Origin: Pelotomaculum terephthalicicum JT
Lineage (GTDB): Bacteria > Bacillota > Desulfotomaculia > Desulfotomaculales > Pelotomaculaceae
Direction of reading: 5' to 3'
Assembly: GCF_022410535.1 (NCBI RefSeq)
Contig: NZ_JAKNBL010000004.1
Span: forward strand, 105,494-169,493
Length of the DNA: 64,000 nucleotides
The translations under genes were made by a program, and so were the position numbers. Under the pieces are notes generated by a model, which had not been told where the DNA came from, ran no database searches, and saw only the letters and a program-made list of their open reading frames with translations. Of the stretch, positions 54,743 through 62,814 are shown piece after piece; position 1 is the first letter of the stretch, and each line of letters begins with the position of its first letter.

Positions 54743-55651
54743 TTAGCAGCCGCAACCGCAGGTGGACGCGTCTTCGGAAAAAATCAGCGGGCCGTCAACC
54801 TTAGTCAGTTCACGAAACGCGGCAATAAGTTCCCGGGTGATCTTGCCCGGCTTGCCGTCGGCGATGGTACGTCCGTCTACCTTTACCGTGGGAATAACCT
54901 CGGCGGCAGTGCCGGTCAGGAAACATTCGTCCGCATTGTATAGATCATGCAAAGTAAAAATTTTTTCTTCGACCGGTATGCCGGCCTGGCGAGCCAGGTC
55001 CATTACCGTGTTGCGGGTAACCCCTTCCAAAAGACCTATGTGAGACGGAGGAGTGGCAAGGACCCCGTTTTTCACGATAAAAATATTGTCCCCCGTGGCT
55101 TCAGCCACATATCCTTCCGAGTTCAGCATAATCGCTTCGGGCACACCGGCCAGATTGGCTTCCATCTTGGCGTAAATATTGTTCAGGTAATTCAACGACT
55201 TAACCCGCGGGGTAACGGCGACAGGAATATTCCGGCGGGTGGAAACGGTAATCAGAGTCAAACCCTTTTCATATAACTCTTCCGGGTAAAGCCGGATCGA
55301 GGCGGTGATGCAAAATACGGTGGGTCTGGGACATTTAAGCGGATCAAGACCCAGATCGCCCTTGCCGCGGGTTACCACCAGGCGGATATAGCCGCTGCGC
55401 AGGTTGTTGCGGCGCAAGGTTTCCAAAACAATCTCCTGCATGTTCTCCAAGGATTCGGGAATCTCCAGGCCGATTGTCCTGGCCGATTCATAAAGACGGA
55501 CCAGGTGGTCATGCAGTTTGAATACTCTGCCGCTGTAAGCGCGGATGCCTTCGAAAACCCCGTCGCCATACAAGAGTCCATGGTCAAAAACAGACACCAC
55601 CGCCCGTTCCTCAGGCAAGTATTCCCCGTCAAGATAAATAATCAGGCTCAT
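54743..55651 (-). CDS. ilvE: Branched-chain amino acid aminotransferase
   Basis: 302 residues of fold-type IV PLP enzymes. YLDGEYLPEERAVVSVFDHGLLYGDGVFEGIRAYSGRVFKL, VTRGKGDLGLDP, the catalytic Lys in VKSLNYLNNIYAKMEAN, MLNSEGYVAEATGDNIFIVKN and FLTGTAAEVIPTVKVDGR are present. It catalyses the last transamination to Val, Leu and Ile. The frame opens at 55723, but the ATG at 55651 follows GGAGGAG. First gene of the operon, directly after the T-box leader. The C-terminus STCGCGC is unusual in being Cys-rich. Confidence 0.93.
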   Translation of the reverse strand: MSLIIYLDGEYLPEERAVVSVFDHGLLYGDGVFEGIRAYSGRVFKLHDHLVRLYESARTIGLEIPESLENMQEIVLETLRRNNLRSGYIRLVVTRGKGDLGLDPLKCPRPTVFCITASIRLYPEELYEKGLTLITVSTRRNIPVAVTPRVKSLNYLNNIYAKMEANLAGVPEAIMLNSEGYVAEATGDNIFIVKNGVLATPPSHIGLLEGVTRNTVMDLARQAGIPVEEKIFTLHDLYNADECFLTGTAAEVIPTVKVDGRTIADGKPGKITRELIAAFRELTKVDGPLIFSEDASTCGCGC

Positions 55652-55816
55652 CAGCAACTCCTCCATAAAATATTTAAGCACAACGAATATTAAAGAAAAG
55701 CCCTTTGGATAAAATTCCAGCAACGGAACCTATCCGTAGGGTCTTTTAATTCCCCACGTTGTTAAACTACCCTTTAAATAATATAAATATATTTAATAAA
55801 TAAAACAACCCCCAAT

Positions 55817-56100
55817 AAATAAAACAACCCCTCACCTGGCGTTTGGATAAAATGCCAGGGACGAGAGGTTGAAGCCTTGCGCGTTACCACCCTGCTTGCC
55901 GCCGCCAAAAGCGGAAGCCTCTTAATGTGCCGATTAAAGACACGGCGTTGTAACGGGCGCCCGACCCGGCCCGGCTTACTGGCAACCTTTCAGCCGACAG
56001 CTCCAGGGTGATGTAAAGCCATCGTATTCAAGGCGCCGGTTCTCAGCTACCCCGGCTCTCTGCGGCCCATACACAAGCTCCTTGTCCCCTTCACAGCCTT
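55817..56100 (-). promoter_or_regulatory. T-box leader, isoleucine specifier (AUC)
   Basis: On the minus strand: stem I with AGAGAGCCGGGG and GGTAGCTGAGA, a specifier loop ATCACCCTGGAGC whose ATC codon lies at 56012-56010, GGCTGAAAGG, then the T-box core AGGGTGGTAACGCG (55893-55880). A terminator follows, with arms 55853-55870 and 55825-55840 and a TTGTTTTATTT run. Uncharged tRNA-Ile pairs with AUC and with the bulge to stabilise the antiterminator, so the ilv-leu operon is switched on by isoleucine starvation. This agrees with cimA at its end. The amino-acid assignment rests on reading the specifier by eye. Confidence 0.88.
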
Positions 56101-56122
56101 TTCCAGATATAACTTGTTAACC

Positions 56123-56151
56123 AGTATACAAAAAACCGGATAAAGTGTCAA
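56123..56151 (-). promoter_or_regulatory. Sigma-A promoter of the ilv-leu operon
   Basis: On the minus strand TTGACA (56146-56151) and TATACT (56123-56128) are separated by 17 bases. The start would be near 56116, just before the T-box. The first base of the -35 is also the first base of the target duplication of the neighbouring IS. Confidence 0.85.
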
Positions 56152-56168
56152 GAATTTTTTGCGGGTCT
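56151..56168. repeat. Target-site duplication, left copy (18 bp)
   Basis: AGAATTTTTTGCGGGTCT, identical to 57879-57896. IS1202-type elements make unusually long target duplications, so this fits. Confidence 0.75.
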
Positions 56169-56213
56169 GTGATTATCATGTGATAATGTCACCTTGTTAA
56201 TTATCGTGATAAT

Positions 56214-57581
56214 ATGTCACCTATGAAAGACAAGGTACTTTATCTCATGTCACAAGAACAAATAAAAAGATACACAGTCATTGAGAAGACTCTCGAAGGC
56301 AGTATGTCTATCAAGGAAGCAGCAGCGGTTTTAGACCTCAGTGAGCGCCAGGTGATACGCCTAAAAAAGGGGGTGCGGCAAAACGGCGTAACGGCATTAA
56401 TCCACAAAAATCAAGGTCGTAAACCTGCCCATGCAATACCCGACGTACTAAAACAAAATATAGTTGCGCTCAAAACATCTGGTAAATATAAGGATGCTAA
56501 TTTCAAGCATTTTCAGGAACTCCTTGAGAAGCACGAGCAAATAAAGATAAGTTATGCTTCACTTTATAAGATACTTACCTGTGCAGATATCAAGAGTCCC
56601 AAAAAACGAAGGCTCTACAAGCCTTATCGACGTCGCAAGAGAAAACCCCAGGAAGGCCTTCTAATCCAGATGGACGCTACTCCTTACAACTGGTTCAGGG
56701 GTAGAACAAAATATACTCTTCATGGTGCAATAGATGACGCTACTGGCAAGATTGTCGGTCTATATATGACCAAGAATGAATGTCTACAGGGTTATTTTGA
56801 AACAACCCGGCAGATTATCCTCAATTACGGTATCCCGATAAGCATTTATTCGGATAGGCATTCTATCTTCCTCTCATCCAAAGCTGATAAGCTTACCATT
56901 GAAGATCAGCTTGAAGGTAAGGTGTGTAATGATACTCAATTCGGAAGAGCAATGAAGGAACTTGGTGTTACCATAATTCCCGCCAGATCTCCCCAGGCAA
57001 AGGGGCGCGTTGAGCGTCTCTGGGAAACTCTCCAGTCCAGACTTCCAGTTGAATTTAAAATCGCTGGAATCAATACTATTGACCAAGCCAACGAGTTCCT
57101 CACGGATTACATCCCTGAATTCAACAGGATGTTCTCCGTTGAACCGCAAGACGCTGAATCTGCCTTCCGCCAGTTACATGCCGGTCTTGACCTCGATTGC
57201 ATCCTTTGTGTCAAACAAAAAAGAAAGATTGATAACGGTGGTGTGCTTTCATTCTACGGCAAGCATTTTAGGGTCATTCAGCATGATAACCAACATGCCG
57301 TTCCACCCCATATAAGTGTAAATGTTCTTGTCTGTAGTACAAGGGGCGTATGCGTCGAGTACAAAGGAAGAATTTACGAAACTACACCATTTATTAAACC
57401 TAAAAGGGTTGTGGATGATGCTCCAAAGGCGTATAAATCTTTTGCTCACACACCGCCGGATTCACACTATTACAAGTACGGTCCGGCTCTCTTTAAAAAG
57501 GTTACCTTTGAAAACAGCGACCGTGAAATACTTGAGATGCTTCAAGAAATCTTCCTCGGTAAGTACAAAAAATTTGCCTGA
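56214..57581 (+). CDS. IS1202-group (ISNCY) DDE transposase
   Basis: 455 residues. N-terminal helix-turn-helix (SMSIKEAAAVLDLSERQVIRLKKGVRQNG), then an rve-type catalytic core: first Asp in GLLIQMDATPYNWF, second in ISIYSDRHSIF, and Glu in ARSPQAKGRVERLWETLQSRLP. The C-terminal part (FYGKHFRV...HISVNVLVCSTRGVCVEYKGRIYE) is beta-rich. The reading frame, catalytic triad and element ends are intact, so it may be active. The ATG at 56214 lies close to the left end; M4 (56223) is an alternative start. Confidence 0.9.
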   Translation: MSPMKDKVLYLMSQEQIKRYTVIEKTLEGSMSIKEAAAVLDLSERQVIRLKKGVRQNGVTALIHKNQGRKPAHAIPDVLKQNIVALKTSGKYKDANFKHFQELLEKHEQIKISYASLYKILTCADIKSPKKRRLYKPYRRRKRKPQEGLLIQMDATPYNWFRGRTKYTLHGAIDDATGKIVGLYMTKNECLQGYFETTRQIILNYGIPISIYSDRHSIFLSSKADKLTIEDQLEGKVCNDTQFGRAMKELGVTIIPARSPQAKGRVERLWETLQSRLPVEFKIAGINTIDQANEFLTDYIPEFNRMFSVEPQDAESAFRQLHAGLDLDCILCVKQKRKIDNGGVLSFYGKHFRVIQHDNQHAVPPHISVNVLVCSTRGVCVEYKGRIYETTPFIKPKRVVDDAPKAYKSFAHTPPDSHYYKYGPALFKKVTFENSDREILEMLQEIFLGKYKKFA

Positions 57582-57703
57582 TGTCTACGGCTTATCTAAA
57601 ATTGATTAATTTACCGGTGTTGGAACCTGAGCTCGCTCCCCTTTATTATTGCTTTGTTAATTCACCCGACTAAGACATGGACGGCAACTGCGTCAGCAGC
57701 TTG

Positions 57704-57815
57704 GCCTTGATTGCCATGGTAATATTAGATGCGGGAACGGGCGGTACAACTACCTTTACCGTACGCCGTCGCCTTCGCCCGTTCCCCAATTTACTAGACC
57801 ATGGCAGTCAAGGCT
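57704..57815. repeat. Long hairpin at the 3' end of the IS
   Basis: CCTTGATTGCCATGG (about 57705-57719) pairs with CCATGGCAGTCAAGG (about 57799-57813), and inside it GGGAACGGGCG (57733-57743) pairs with CGCCCGTTCCC (57776-57786). The structure probably ends transposase transcripts or shields the transposase gene from outside transcription. Confidence 0.65.
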
Positions 57816-57878
57816 TGCCGGCCAGGTCGCTCTATTGGTAAACAAAAATCTATGGTGACATTTTCAAAAAATATTGAC

Positions 57879-57896
57879 AGAATTTTTTGCGGGTCT
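57879..57896. repeat. Target-site duplication, right copy (18 bp)
   Basis: AGAATTTTTTGCGGGTCT, identical to 56151-56168. Confidence 0.75.
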
Positions 57897-57949
57897 TGTA
57901 TTTACGAGTCTAACAATATCAATATACGTACCTTGTGAGGCATCAAAAT

Positions 57950-57998
57950 GGCGCTTCCAGTTCGCCGGTAAAACGGCGGATCAGAAGCGCCTTGTTTT
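57950..57998 (+). terminator. Nested hairpin with T-run right of the IS
   Basis: GGCGCTTC (57950-57957) pairs exactly with GAAGCGCC (57984-57991), and CGCCG (57963-57967) with CGGCG (57974-57978) inside; TTGTTTT follows. It could be a terminator. The surrounding frame (57874-58074, ending ...KPVLKGGRIYDVRVLINL) has a protein-like 3' half and may be the tail of a lost gene, but the start and the hairpin argue against an intact CDS. Confidence 0.55.
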
Positions 57999-58125
57999 GT
58001 GTGAGGATGAACCGGACAAGCCTGTGCTGAAAGGAGGGAGGATTTACGATGTGAGAGTCTTAATTAATCTGTAAAAAAACTGAATAAAGCCAAAGGGTTA
58101 GTAGCCTCCCTATCATTTAGTCATC

Positions 58126-58199
58126 TGCGGCAGCCGGTGGGTTCGAATCGAAAACACTGGAAAAGGCTCTGGATTTCGAGTCCGTTGTGGCTGCCAATT
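58126..58199. other. tRNA-like remnant, possible attachment site
   Basis: Arms GGCAGCC (about 58129-58135) and GGCTGCC (about 58190-58196) are complementary and a tRNA length apart. GGTGGGTTCGAATC right after the first arm equals a tRNA-Ser T-arm on the plus strand. GGACTCGAAATCC on the minus strand equals a tRNA-Ser(CGA) anticodon arm. The pieces are in opposite orientations, with no D-arm and no CCA, so it is not a functional tRNA. It lies 100 bases before a truncated tyrosine recombinase, whose family often integrates into tRNA genes. Confidence 0.3.
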
Positions 58200-58294
58200 C
58201 GTTTTTATACGGCAAAAATGATGCGCCGATGCGTGCATTTTTATTATGCGATCACACAGTAAAAAGAATATTTTGAGAAAGAAGGAATGATTTT

Positions 58295-59299
58295 ATGATC
58301 GAAGGACATCCTCAAATCAAAAATGGATATTGGTACGCGGTACTGAACATCCGCGACGAAACCGGAAAGCAGAAACCGAAATGGTTCGCCACCCATCTGC
58401 CTGCGAAAGGGAATAAAAAGCGCGCGGAAGAAATCCTTACGGAGTTGAGAATCAAACACACCGGCCTTGAGGACATCCGGCGTAATTCCCGAGGCATTTA
58501 TTTTGACGAGTATATGGCAAACTGGGTGTCCAACATGCAGGGCAAGGTTTCCCCGACAACGTACAGCAGCTACAAGAATATTGTACAAAACAGCGTATGC
58601 CCTTACTTCCGGGAACGCGCAACCCTGCTTAGCAATTTGAAGCCGGATCATATCAAGGGATATTATGAGTATCTGCATGACCGGGGCGTTTCCAACAACA
58701 CCATCATCCGGCACCACGCAAATATCCGCAAGGCACTGCAGGAGGCGTACCAAAAGGACCTGATACCCAGAAATCCCGCAGACCAGGTTCAGTGGCCGAA
58801 AGCCGAAGACTTCATCTACAATCCATACTCTGTCGAAGAAGCCAACCGATTGCTTGAGGTTGTAAAGGGCGAAAAGCTGGAACTGGTCGTCACGCTGGCA
58901 TTGTTTTATGGTCTTCGCCGCAGTGAGGTATTGGGACTTCGCTGGGGCGCCGTTGATTTTGAGCGTGAAACGATCATCATTAACCATTCGTTGAATCAGG
59001 CTTTTATAGACGGAAAATATACTGTGCTGCCGCAGGATAAGTTGAAACGAACGGCGAGCCTCCGCACGATGCCGCTGATACAGACGATCAAAGAGCTGCT
59101 TCTGAGGGTCAAGGAGGCCCGCAATCATAAGGAGAGCGACTACATCTGCATCGACGAGAAAGGTGAGGTCATCAAGCCCAGCTATGTGTCGAAGGAGTTC
59201 GCCAGTCTTCTCAAGCGGCATAACCTGCGGCCGATCCGGTTCCATGACCTCCGTCATAGCTGTGCGACAGATTTCGATATAAATTTCGGAATAAATTAG
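58295..59299 (+). pseudogene. Truncated tyrosine recombinase (Tn916/phage-type integrase)
   Basis: 334 residues. An N-terminal AP2-like arm-binding region (KNGYWYAVLNIRDETGKQKPKWFATHLP), a SAM-like core-binding domain (FDEYMANWVSNMQGKVSPTTYSSYKNIV), and the catalytic domain with the first Arg (FYGLRRSEVLGLRW) and HDLRHS box. The frame then ends in DFDINFGIN, so the last His/Trp and the nucleophilic Tyr are missing. The truncation point is followed by unrelated AT-rich sequence. It cannot be catalytically active and is a relic of an integrated element, which may have delivered the operon to its right. Confidence 0.85.
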
Positions 59300-59460
59300 C
59301 GAGAATTTCGCCTGAAATGCAAGGCACAAAGGCACTAAAAATCACTAAAATCATTTAAAACTCTTGTTTTCACCCGTGATTGACTATATTTTAGGGTTTT
59401 GTCGCGAACATACCATACGTGGGGTGAAGCAAGCGTAGATAGTGGAATCGCTAATAAGAT

Positions 59461-59496
59461 ACGGAAGCTAGTATTGCATAGAATATCAGCTTCCGT
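59461..59496 (-). terminator. Hairpin at the end of the RES gene
   Basis: ACGGAAGCT (59461-59469) and AGCTTCCGT (59488-59496) are exact complements with an 18-base loop, overlapping the last codons of the minus-strand RES gene. The T-run after it is weak (ATCTTATT). Likely the operon's terminator. Confidence 0.5.
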
Positions 59497-60583
59497 GAGG
59501 TCTACTTAATCTTTTATATGTATATGATAGAGACTGCACATCATACACAACAGCATCGACGCATTCCAGTTTCGCTTTGTTAAAAACAGCGAGGTTAAAG
59601 CCCACTGGATACATAGTACTTGCATATTCAACGCCATCGTAACCTTGGCTTTTAATATAGTCGCAAATATATTGAGAGGGCAAGTAGTCAAGCGGGCTGT
59701 CATGGCGACGTAGCGGCTTGGAAATTTCTAAACCTATACGCCGTAAGTGTTTAAGATTTATAGCCTGTTGAGTAAAGTCAATCCCAAAAAAAGGGCTGAT
59801 TTTATCAATCATAGTAAAGTTGACAATTTCGATATCTTCATGCAGGCAAAAGGTTCCAACAGTTACATAGTCGTATGCCGCTGCTCTGATTTCATGTAAA
59901 GTAGTTTCTATTGAATCTGCTAAGTACAATCGGCTTATGCCCTCAGAATTGGCGCGACCAGCGGTAGCTACGCCTGCCAGTGGAGGTCCCATTTCGTTAG
60001 GACTAAATCCCTTTTCGTTGGTACAAATGCGCGCTCTGTAAAAAACGCTTCCCTTTTTTAAAGTTTTTCTCATCGGCTCAAAAAACTGGTCCATTACTTT
60101 AGTATTGAACATATCAGTATGAAACCTGTTCTGTGTTTTAATTTCTGCTAAAAAATCCTCCCAATCGTAGGTGCGCATAATAGAAAACTGATTAAGATAA
60201 TCTTCTTGGCTCAACTCGACAATCCCAACAGGGAAGTTAAACAGATTTGGCTCGCTTTCATAGCGTTCTTTACAAATTCCCACTAATAAGCGATGTATGG
60301 TATCCGCATCACAATTGAAGATGTACCAATCATCATGAAGAATATTTTTGAGCATGTTAATTTTATGCCTCGGATAATTATCTGGCAAATTAGTGGATTC
60401 TGTATATACATCTAATAGTCCATCAAATAGATTGACCAAATCAGTTAGAGCGATGGAATCCATATCAATATCTAATACAGGGACATCTTGTTTATGGCAG
60501 AAATCACAATTCCCAATAGTCTTTGATGAGGAAATAATGGATTTCACTTCCGGGTCCACAAAACATTCTATACAGCAGTTCAT
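59486..60583 (-). CDS. RES-domain protein with Cys-rich N-terminal domain
   Basis: 365 residues. An N-terminal zinc-finger-like segment (CCIECFVDPE...NCDFCHKQDV) heads a HEPN/RES N-terminal domain. From about residue 180 a RES domain follows: VFYRARICTN, MGPPLAGVATAGRANSEGISRLYLADSIETTLHEIRA (the Arg, Glu and Ser that name the family), YDYVTVGTF and the C-terminal LPSQYICDYIKSQGYDGVEYASTM. RES toxins degrade NAD+ in RES-Xre toxin-antitoxin systems; no Xre antitoxin is present here. Its ATG overlaps the sce7725 stop by one base (TAATG), so the genes are tightly coupled. Confidence 0.82.
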   Translation of the reverse strand: MNCCIECFVDPEVKSIISSSKTIGNCDFCHKQDVPVLDIDMDSIALTDLVNLFDGLLDVYTESTNLPDNYPRHKINMLKNILHDDWYIFNCDADTIHRLLVGICKERYESEPNLFNFPVGIVELSQEDYLNQFSIMRTYDWEDFLAEIKTQNRFHTDMFNTKVMDQFFEPMRKTLKKGSVFYRARICTNEKGFSPNEMGPPLAGVATAGRANSEGISRLYLADSIETTLHEIRAAAYDYVTVGTFCLHEDIEIVNFTMIDKISPFFGIDFTQQAINLKHLRRIGLEISKPLRRHDSPLDYLPSQYICDYIKSQGYDGVEYASTMYPVGFNLAVFNKAKLECVDAVVYDVQSLSYTYKRLSRPHGS

Positions 60584-61530
60584 TAACCCGCGTCCTCTTT
60601 CCTTGAAAGGTACTTACCGATTATTTCCAGATGATGCATGATAGAAAGTTTTTTTACAGTACCCAGCCCAGGATATGTGCCATTAGCATAATGCTCAAGA
60701 AAAGTGCTAAGTCCCATAGAATGGTCTATGGGATGAATTTTACACCATGCGGCCAGTTTTTTAAGTGCCTCATAGAATTTTCCGGCAGGGTTTGTGGCAT
60801 CTTCATTTGAATCCGAAACAAAATGATGTATACGAAGGCTCTCGTCATCAGCAAAATATACAATATGAATTGCAACAGCATATGGTGCGAACCCTTTTTC
60901 AAGGTATTCGTCTCCAATAACTGAATAATCTGCAAAGCCTAGAAAGCCATCATCTCGATAATACAAATGGTCATCCGAAAAGAATTCGTCGTCTGTTTCC
61001 TGATATTCGGCATTCTTACCTTTCTTGTTGAACTTATCATCAATTAAGACCCTTTGACGTCTTACCTTTCTCCGAAAGACGCTCTCGTCTGGAATAAAAG
61101 TATATCGAGGCATTATAACTGCAAATTCTTTTTCATATATATCTAAACTTTCTCGGTTAGTATTTAAAACGAAAATATCCTGCTTTCTAACGCCTTCAGA
61201 TTCCAATGTTACCAGTTGCATTGATGAATAGGGATTCATTTGATGCGCTTTTATTACTCGCGGATTTCCCATCAAGGCAGAAAAACGCATGCGATTTTTC
61301 TCTTTGTTTTCATCACCCATATCGCTCATAAAAGACCCTACTGTAGGATTATGAATAAGTGCAATGGGTTGCTCATTGGCAGCATATGATTCAATTGCCA
61401 TGCAAAGTGTAGATGACAATTTGACTGGCTCAACAATTGGGATAATATGAGGTCCCAAAAGTTTATATTCGCTTAATTCTCTAAGTGCTATTAGCTCAAA
61501 TTGCCTTCCGCGCAAATAGGGGAAATACAT
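60583..61530 (-). CDS. Sce7725-family protein
   Basis: About 315 residues. The N-terminus MYFPYLRGRQFELIALREL and the body (PIVEPVKLSS, LIHNPTVGSF, FVLNTNRESLD, LIDDKFNKKGKNAEY, DDGFLGFADYSVIGDEYLEKGFAPYAVAIHIVYF, SMGLSTFLEHYANGTYPGLGTVKKLSIMHHLEIIGKYL) match the Sce7725 family. It is a beta/alpha protein of unknown biochemistry that almost always follows an Sce7726 protein. The ATG at 61530 has GGAGG nine bases upstream and is preferred over GTG 61539. Middle gene of the three-gene operon. Confidence 0.78.
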   Translation of the reverse strand: MYFPYLRGRQFELIALRELSEYKLLGPHIIPIVEPVKLSSTLCMAIESYAANEQPIALIHNPTVGSFMSDMGDENKEKNRMRFSALMGNPRVIKAHQMNPYSSMQLVTLESEGVRKQDIFVLNTNRESLDIYEKEFAVIMPRYTFIPDESVFRRKVRRQRVLIDDKFNKKGKNAEYQETDDEFFSDDHLYYRDDGFLGFADYSVIGDEYLEKGFAPYAVAIHIVYFADDESLRIHHFVSDSNEDATNPAGKFYEALKKLAAWCKIHPIDHSMGLSTFLEHYANGTYPGLGTVKKLSIMHHLEIIGKYLSRKEDAG

Positions 61531-61535
61531 AAGGC

Positions 61536-62390
61536 TCACCCTCCAAATTCATTTTGTAAGAAAGAATTAAGCATAGTGTAATCTTTAACTGACGTACTAG
61601 AAAAATATATCAAAGACTTTAACTCATAAGGTACTTTGGCAAATTGTTCTATAACAACTTCATTTCTCTTTTTTAACTCTTTTAAAGCCATCTGATATGC
61701 TATCTCAATTGGGATAGTTGAAAAAAGAGTAAAGCACTCATCGTAGTAAAACACAGGTTGACATTCGGGTAATCTCCCCCAAAATGCATATAATATATTT
61801 TCAAACTCACTTTTATGCAAAAGCTTAAATATAGCCGAATGTTCCAAATAAGAATTATTCTCGGCAGGTTCTTTTCTCATTTTTTTACTTAATGTATCTT
61901 TTTTTGTTAGCACATAAAAACCCACAGGGCCATTATATAACAGCTTTCTGATTTTTTCGTAATTATTCTCGCTGGTAATGACACATACATGATTGAATGC
62001 TCTATAATAATCATGCAGCTGCGTCTCTAGCCTTTCAAAAGAATCTAACTCGGATTTAATCTCATAGACTACAGCTTTACCATTAATCATGATAAAATCT
62101 GCCTTTGATTTTCCAATTGGAATTTGTGTGAGAGCAGTGGTAGTATTCAAATTGTGTATTCCCAAAAGCAATTTGTTTAGAAGGGTATTCTGGTAAAAAT
62201 ACTCATTACGATAGCTTTTTGATAGGACACGATATATCTCGCTTATGACTTGTTGGTTGGTTTTCCCGCTTGGGTCAATTTTATAGCGCCGTACAACATT
62301 ACTGTATATGGTGCTATGATTTTTTTCAACCAGGTCGTTGAATGCGTATTGAGTAAAAAGCCTGCTAAGGACAGTATTGTTGACGCCCAT
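61536..62390 (-). CDS. Sce7726-family PD-(D/E)xK-type protein
   Basis: About 284 residues. The central block IGKSKADFIMINGKAVVYEIKSELDSFERLETQLHDYYRAFNHVCVIT has the D...E-x-K arrangement of PD-(D/E)xK nucleases followed by the conserved Q-L-x-D-Y, matching Sce7726. The family occurs with Sce7725 in mobile, defence-rich regions. ATG at 62390 has AGGAGG at good spacing; a GTG at 62414 has none. First gene of the operon. Function not established; nuclease activity is inferred from the motif. Confidence 0.8.
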   Translation of the reverse strand: MGVNNTVLSRLFTQYAFNDLVEKNHSTIYSNVVRRYKIDPSGKTNQQVISEIYRVLSKSYRNEYFYQNTLLNKLLLGIHNLNTTTALTQIPIGKSKADFIMINGKAVVYEIKSELDSFERLETQLHDYYRAFNHVCVITSENNYEKIRKLLYNGPVGFYVLTKKDTLSKKMRKEPAENNSYLEHSAIFKLLHKSEFENILYAFWGRLPECQPVFYYDECFTLFSTIPIEIAYQMALKELKKRNEVVIEQFAKVPYELKSLIYFSSTSVKDYTMLNSFLQNEFGG

Positions 62391-62414
62391 AGACGCCCTC
62401 CTTTCTTCAAGCAC

Positions 62415-62814
62415 ACCTATACATAATAACTATATCATAATTCCTCCATCTTGGATAAAATTTTTTCCAAAAAATGTAGAGGAATTAATTTTGGAATTAA
62501 TTTCCAGTAATATATTATAGTGCAACAAGCGTCATCCGTAGGCTGAATGACGCTCGTCCACTTGAGCCTACTTTTTGTCGCTACTGAAACATCCCCTTTC
62601 CTGGCCGGTTTTTTTAGGCCGTTTTTTGAGTTGAAAAAGGTTGGAAAAAGAATAGGACAAACCGTTAAATCCCTTGATATTAAAGGCCACTGAAAAACCT
62701 TTGCTTCTCTTTGAAACAGAATTTGCTAGTATAATTATATAGTCAAAAAATGCAAATAAAATTATTTTTCATTCGTAAAACTGTCAGAAAATAAAAAAAG
62801 ACCGTATCAGGCCG
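62415..62814. other. Promoter region of the sce7726 operon and IS flank
   Basis: AT-rich DNA with the presumed operon promoter (not placed) and an exact 8-bp hairpin, AGCGTCAT (62528-62535) / ATGACGCT (62547-62554). No credible gene. The right part (from about 62790) is the 3' flank of the degenerate transposase. Confidence 0.4.

Larger units (their letters stand above)
56169..57878 (+). mobile_element. IS1202/ISNCY-type insertion sequence
   Basis: 1710 bp bounded by imperfect 25-bp terminal inverted repeats (56169-56193 and 57854-57878; 19 of 25 positions agree, the last nine, AATGTCACC, perfectly) and by an 18-bp direct repeat. A second copy of the GTGATAAT-x-TGTCACC box lies inside the left end (about 56204-56220). 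It holds one transposase gene and a 3' region with a large hairpin. It inserted immediately upstream of the -35 of the ilv-leu promoter. Confidence 0.8.

Noticed and set aside
58126..58199. Functional tRNA or tRNA-Sec gene
   Set aside because: No D-arm, no CCA, and the T-arm and anticodon-arm matches are on opposite strands.
58244..59335. 363-residue minus-strand ORF opposite the integrase
   Set aside because: It covers the integrase gene in antisense; the plus-strand frame has clear recombinase motifs and a ribosome-binding site.
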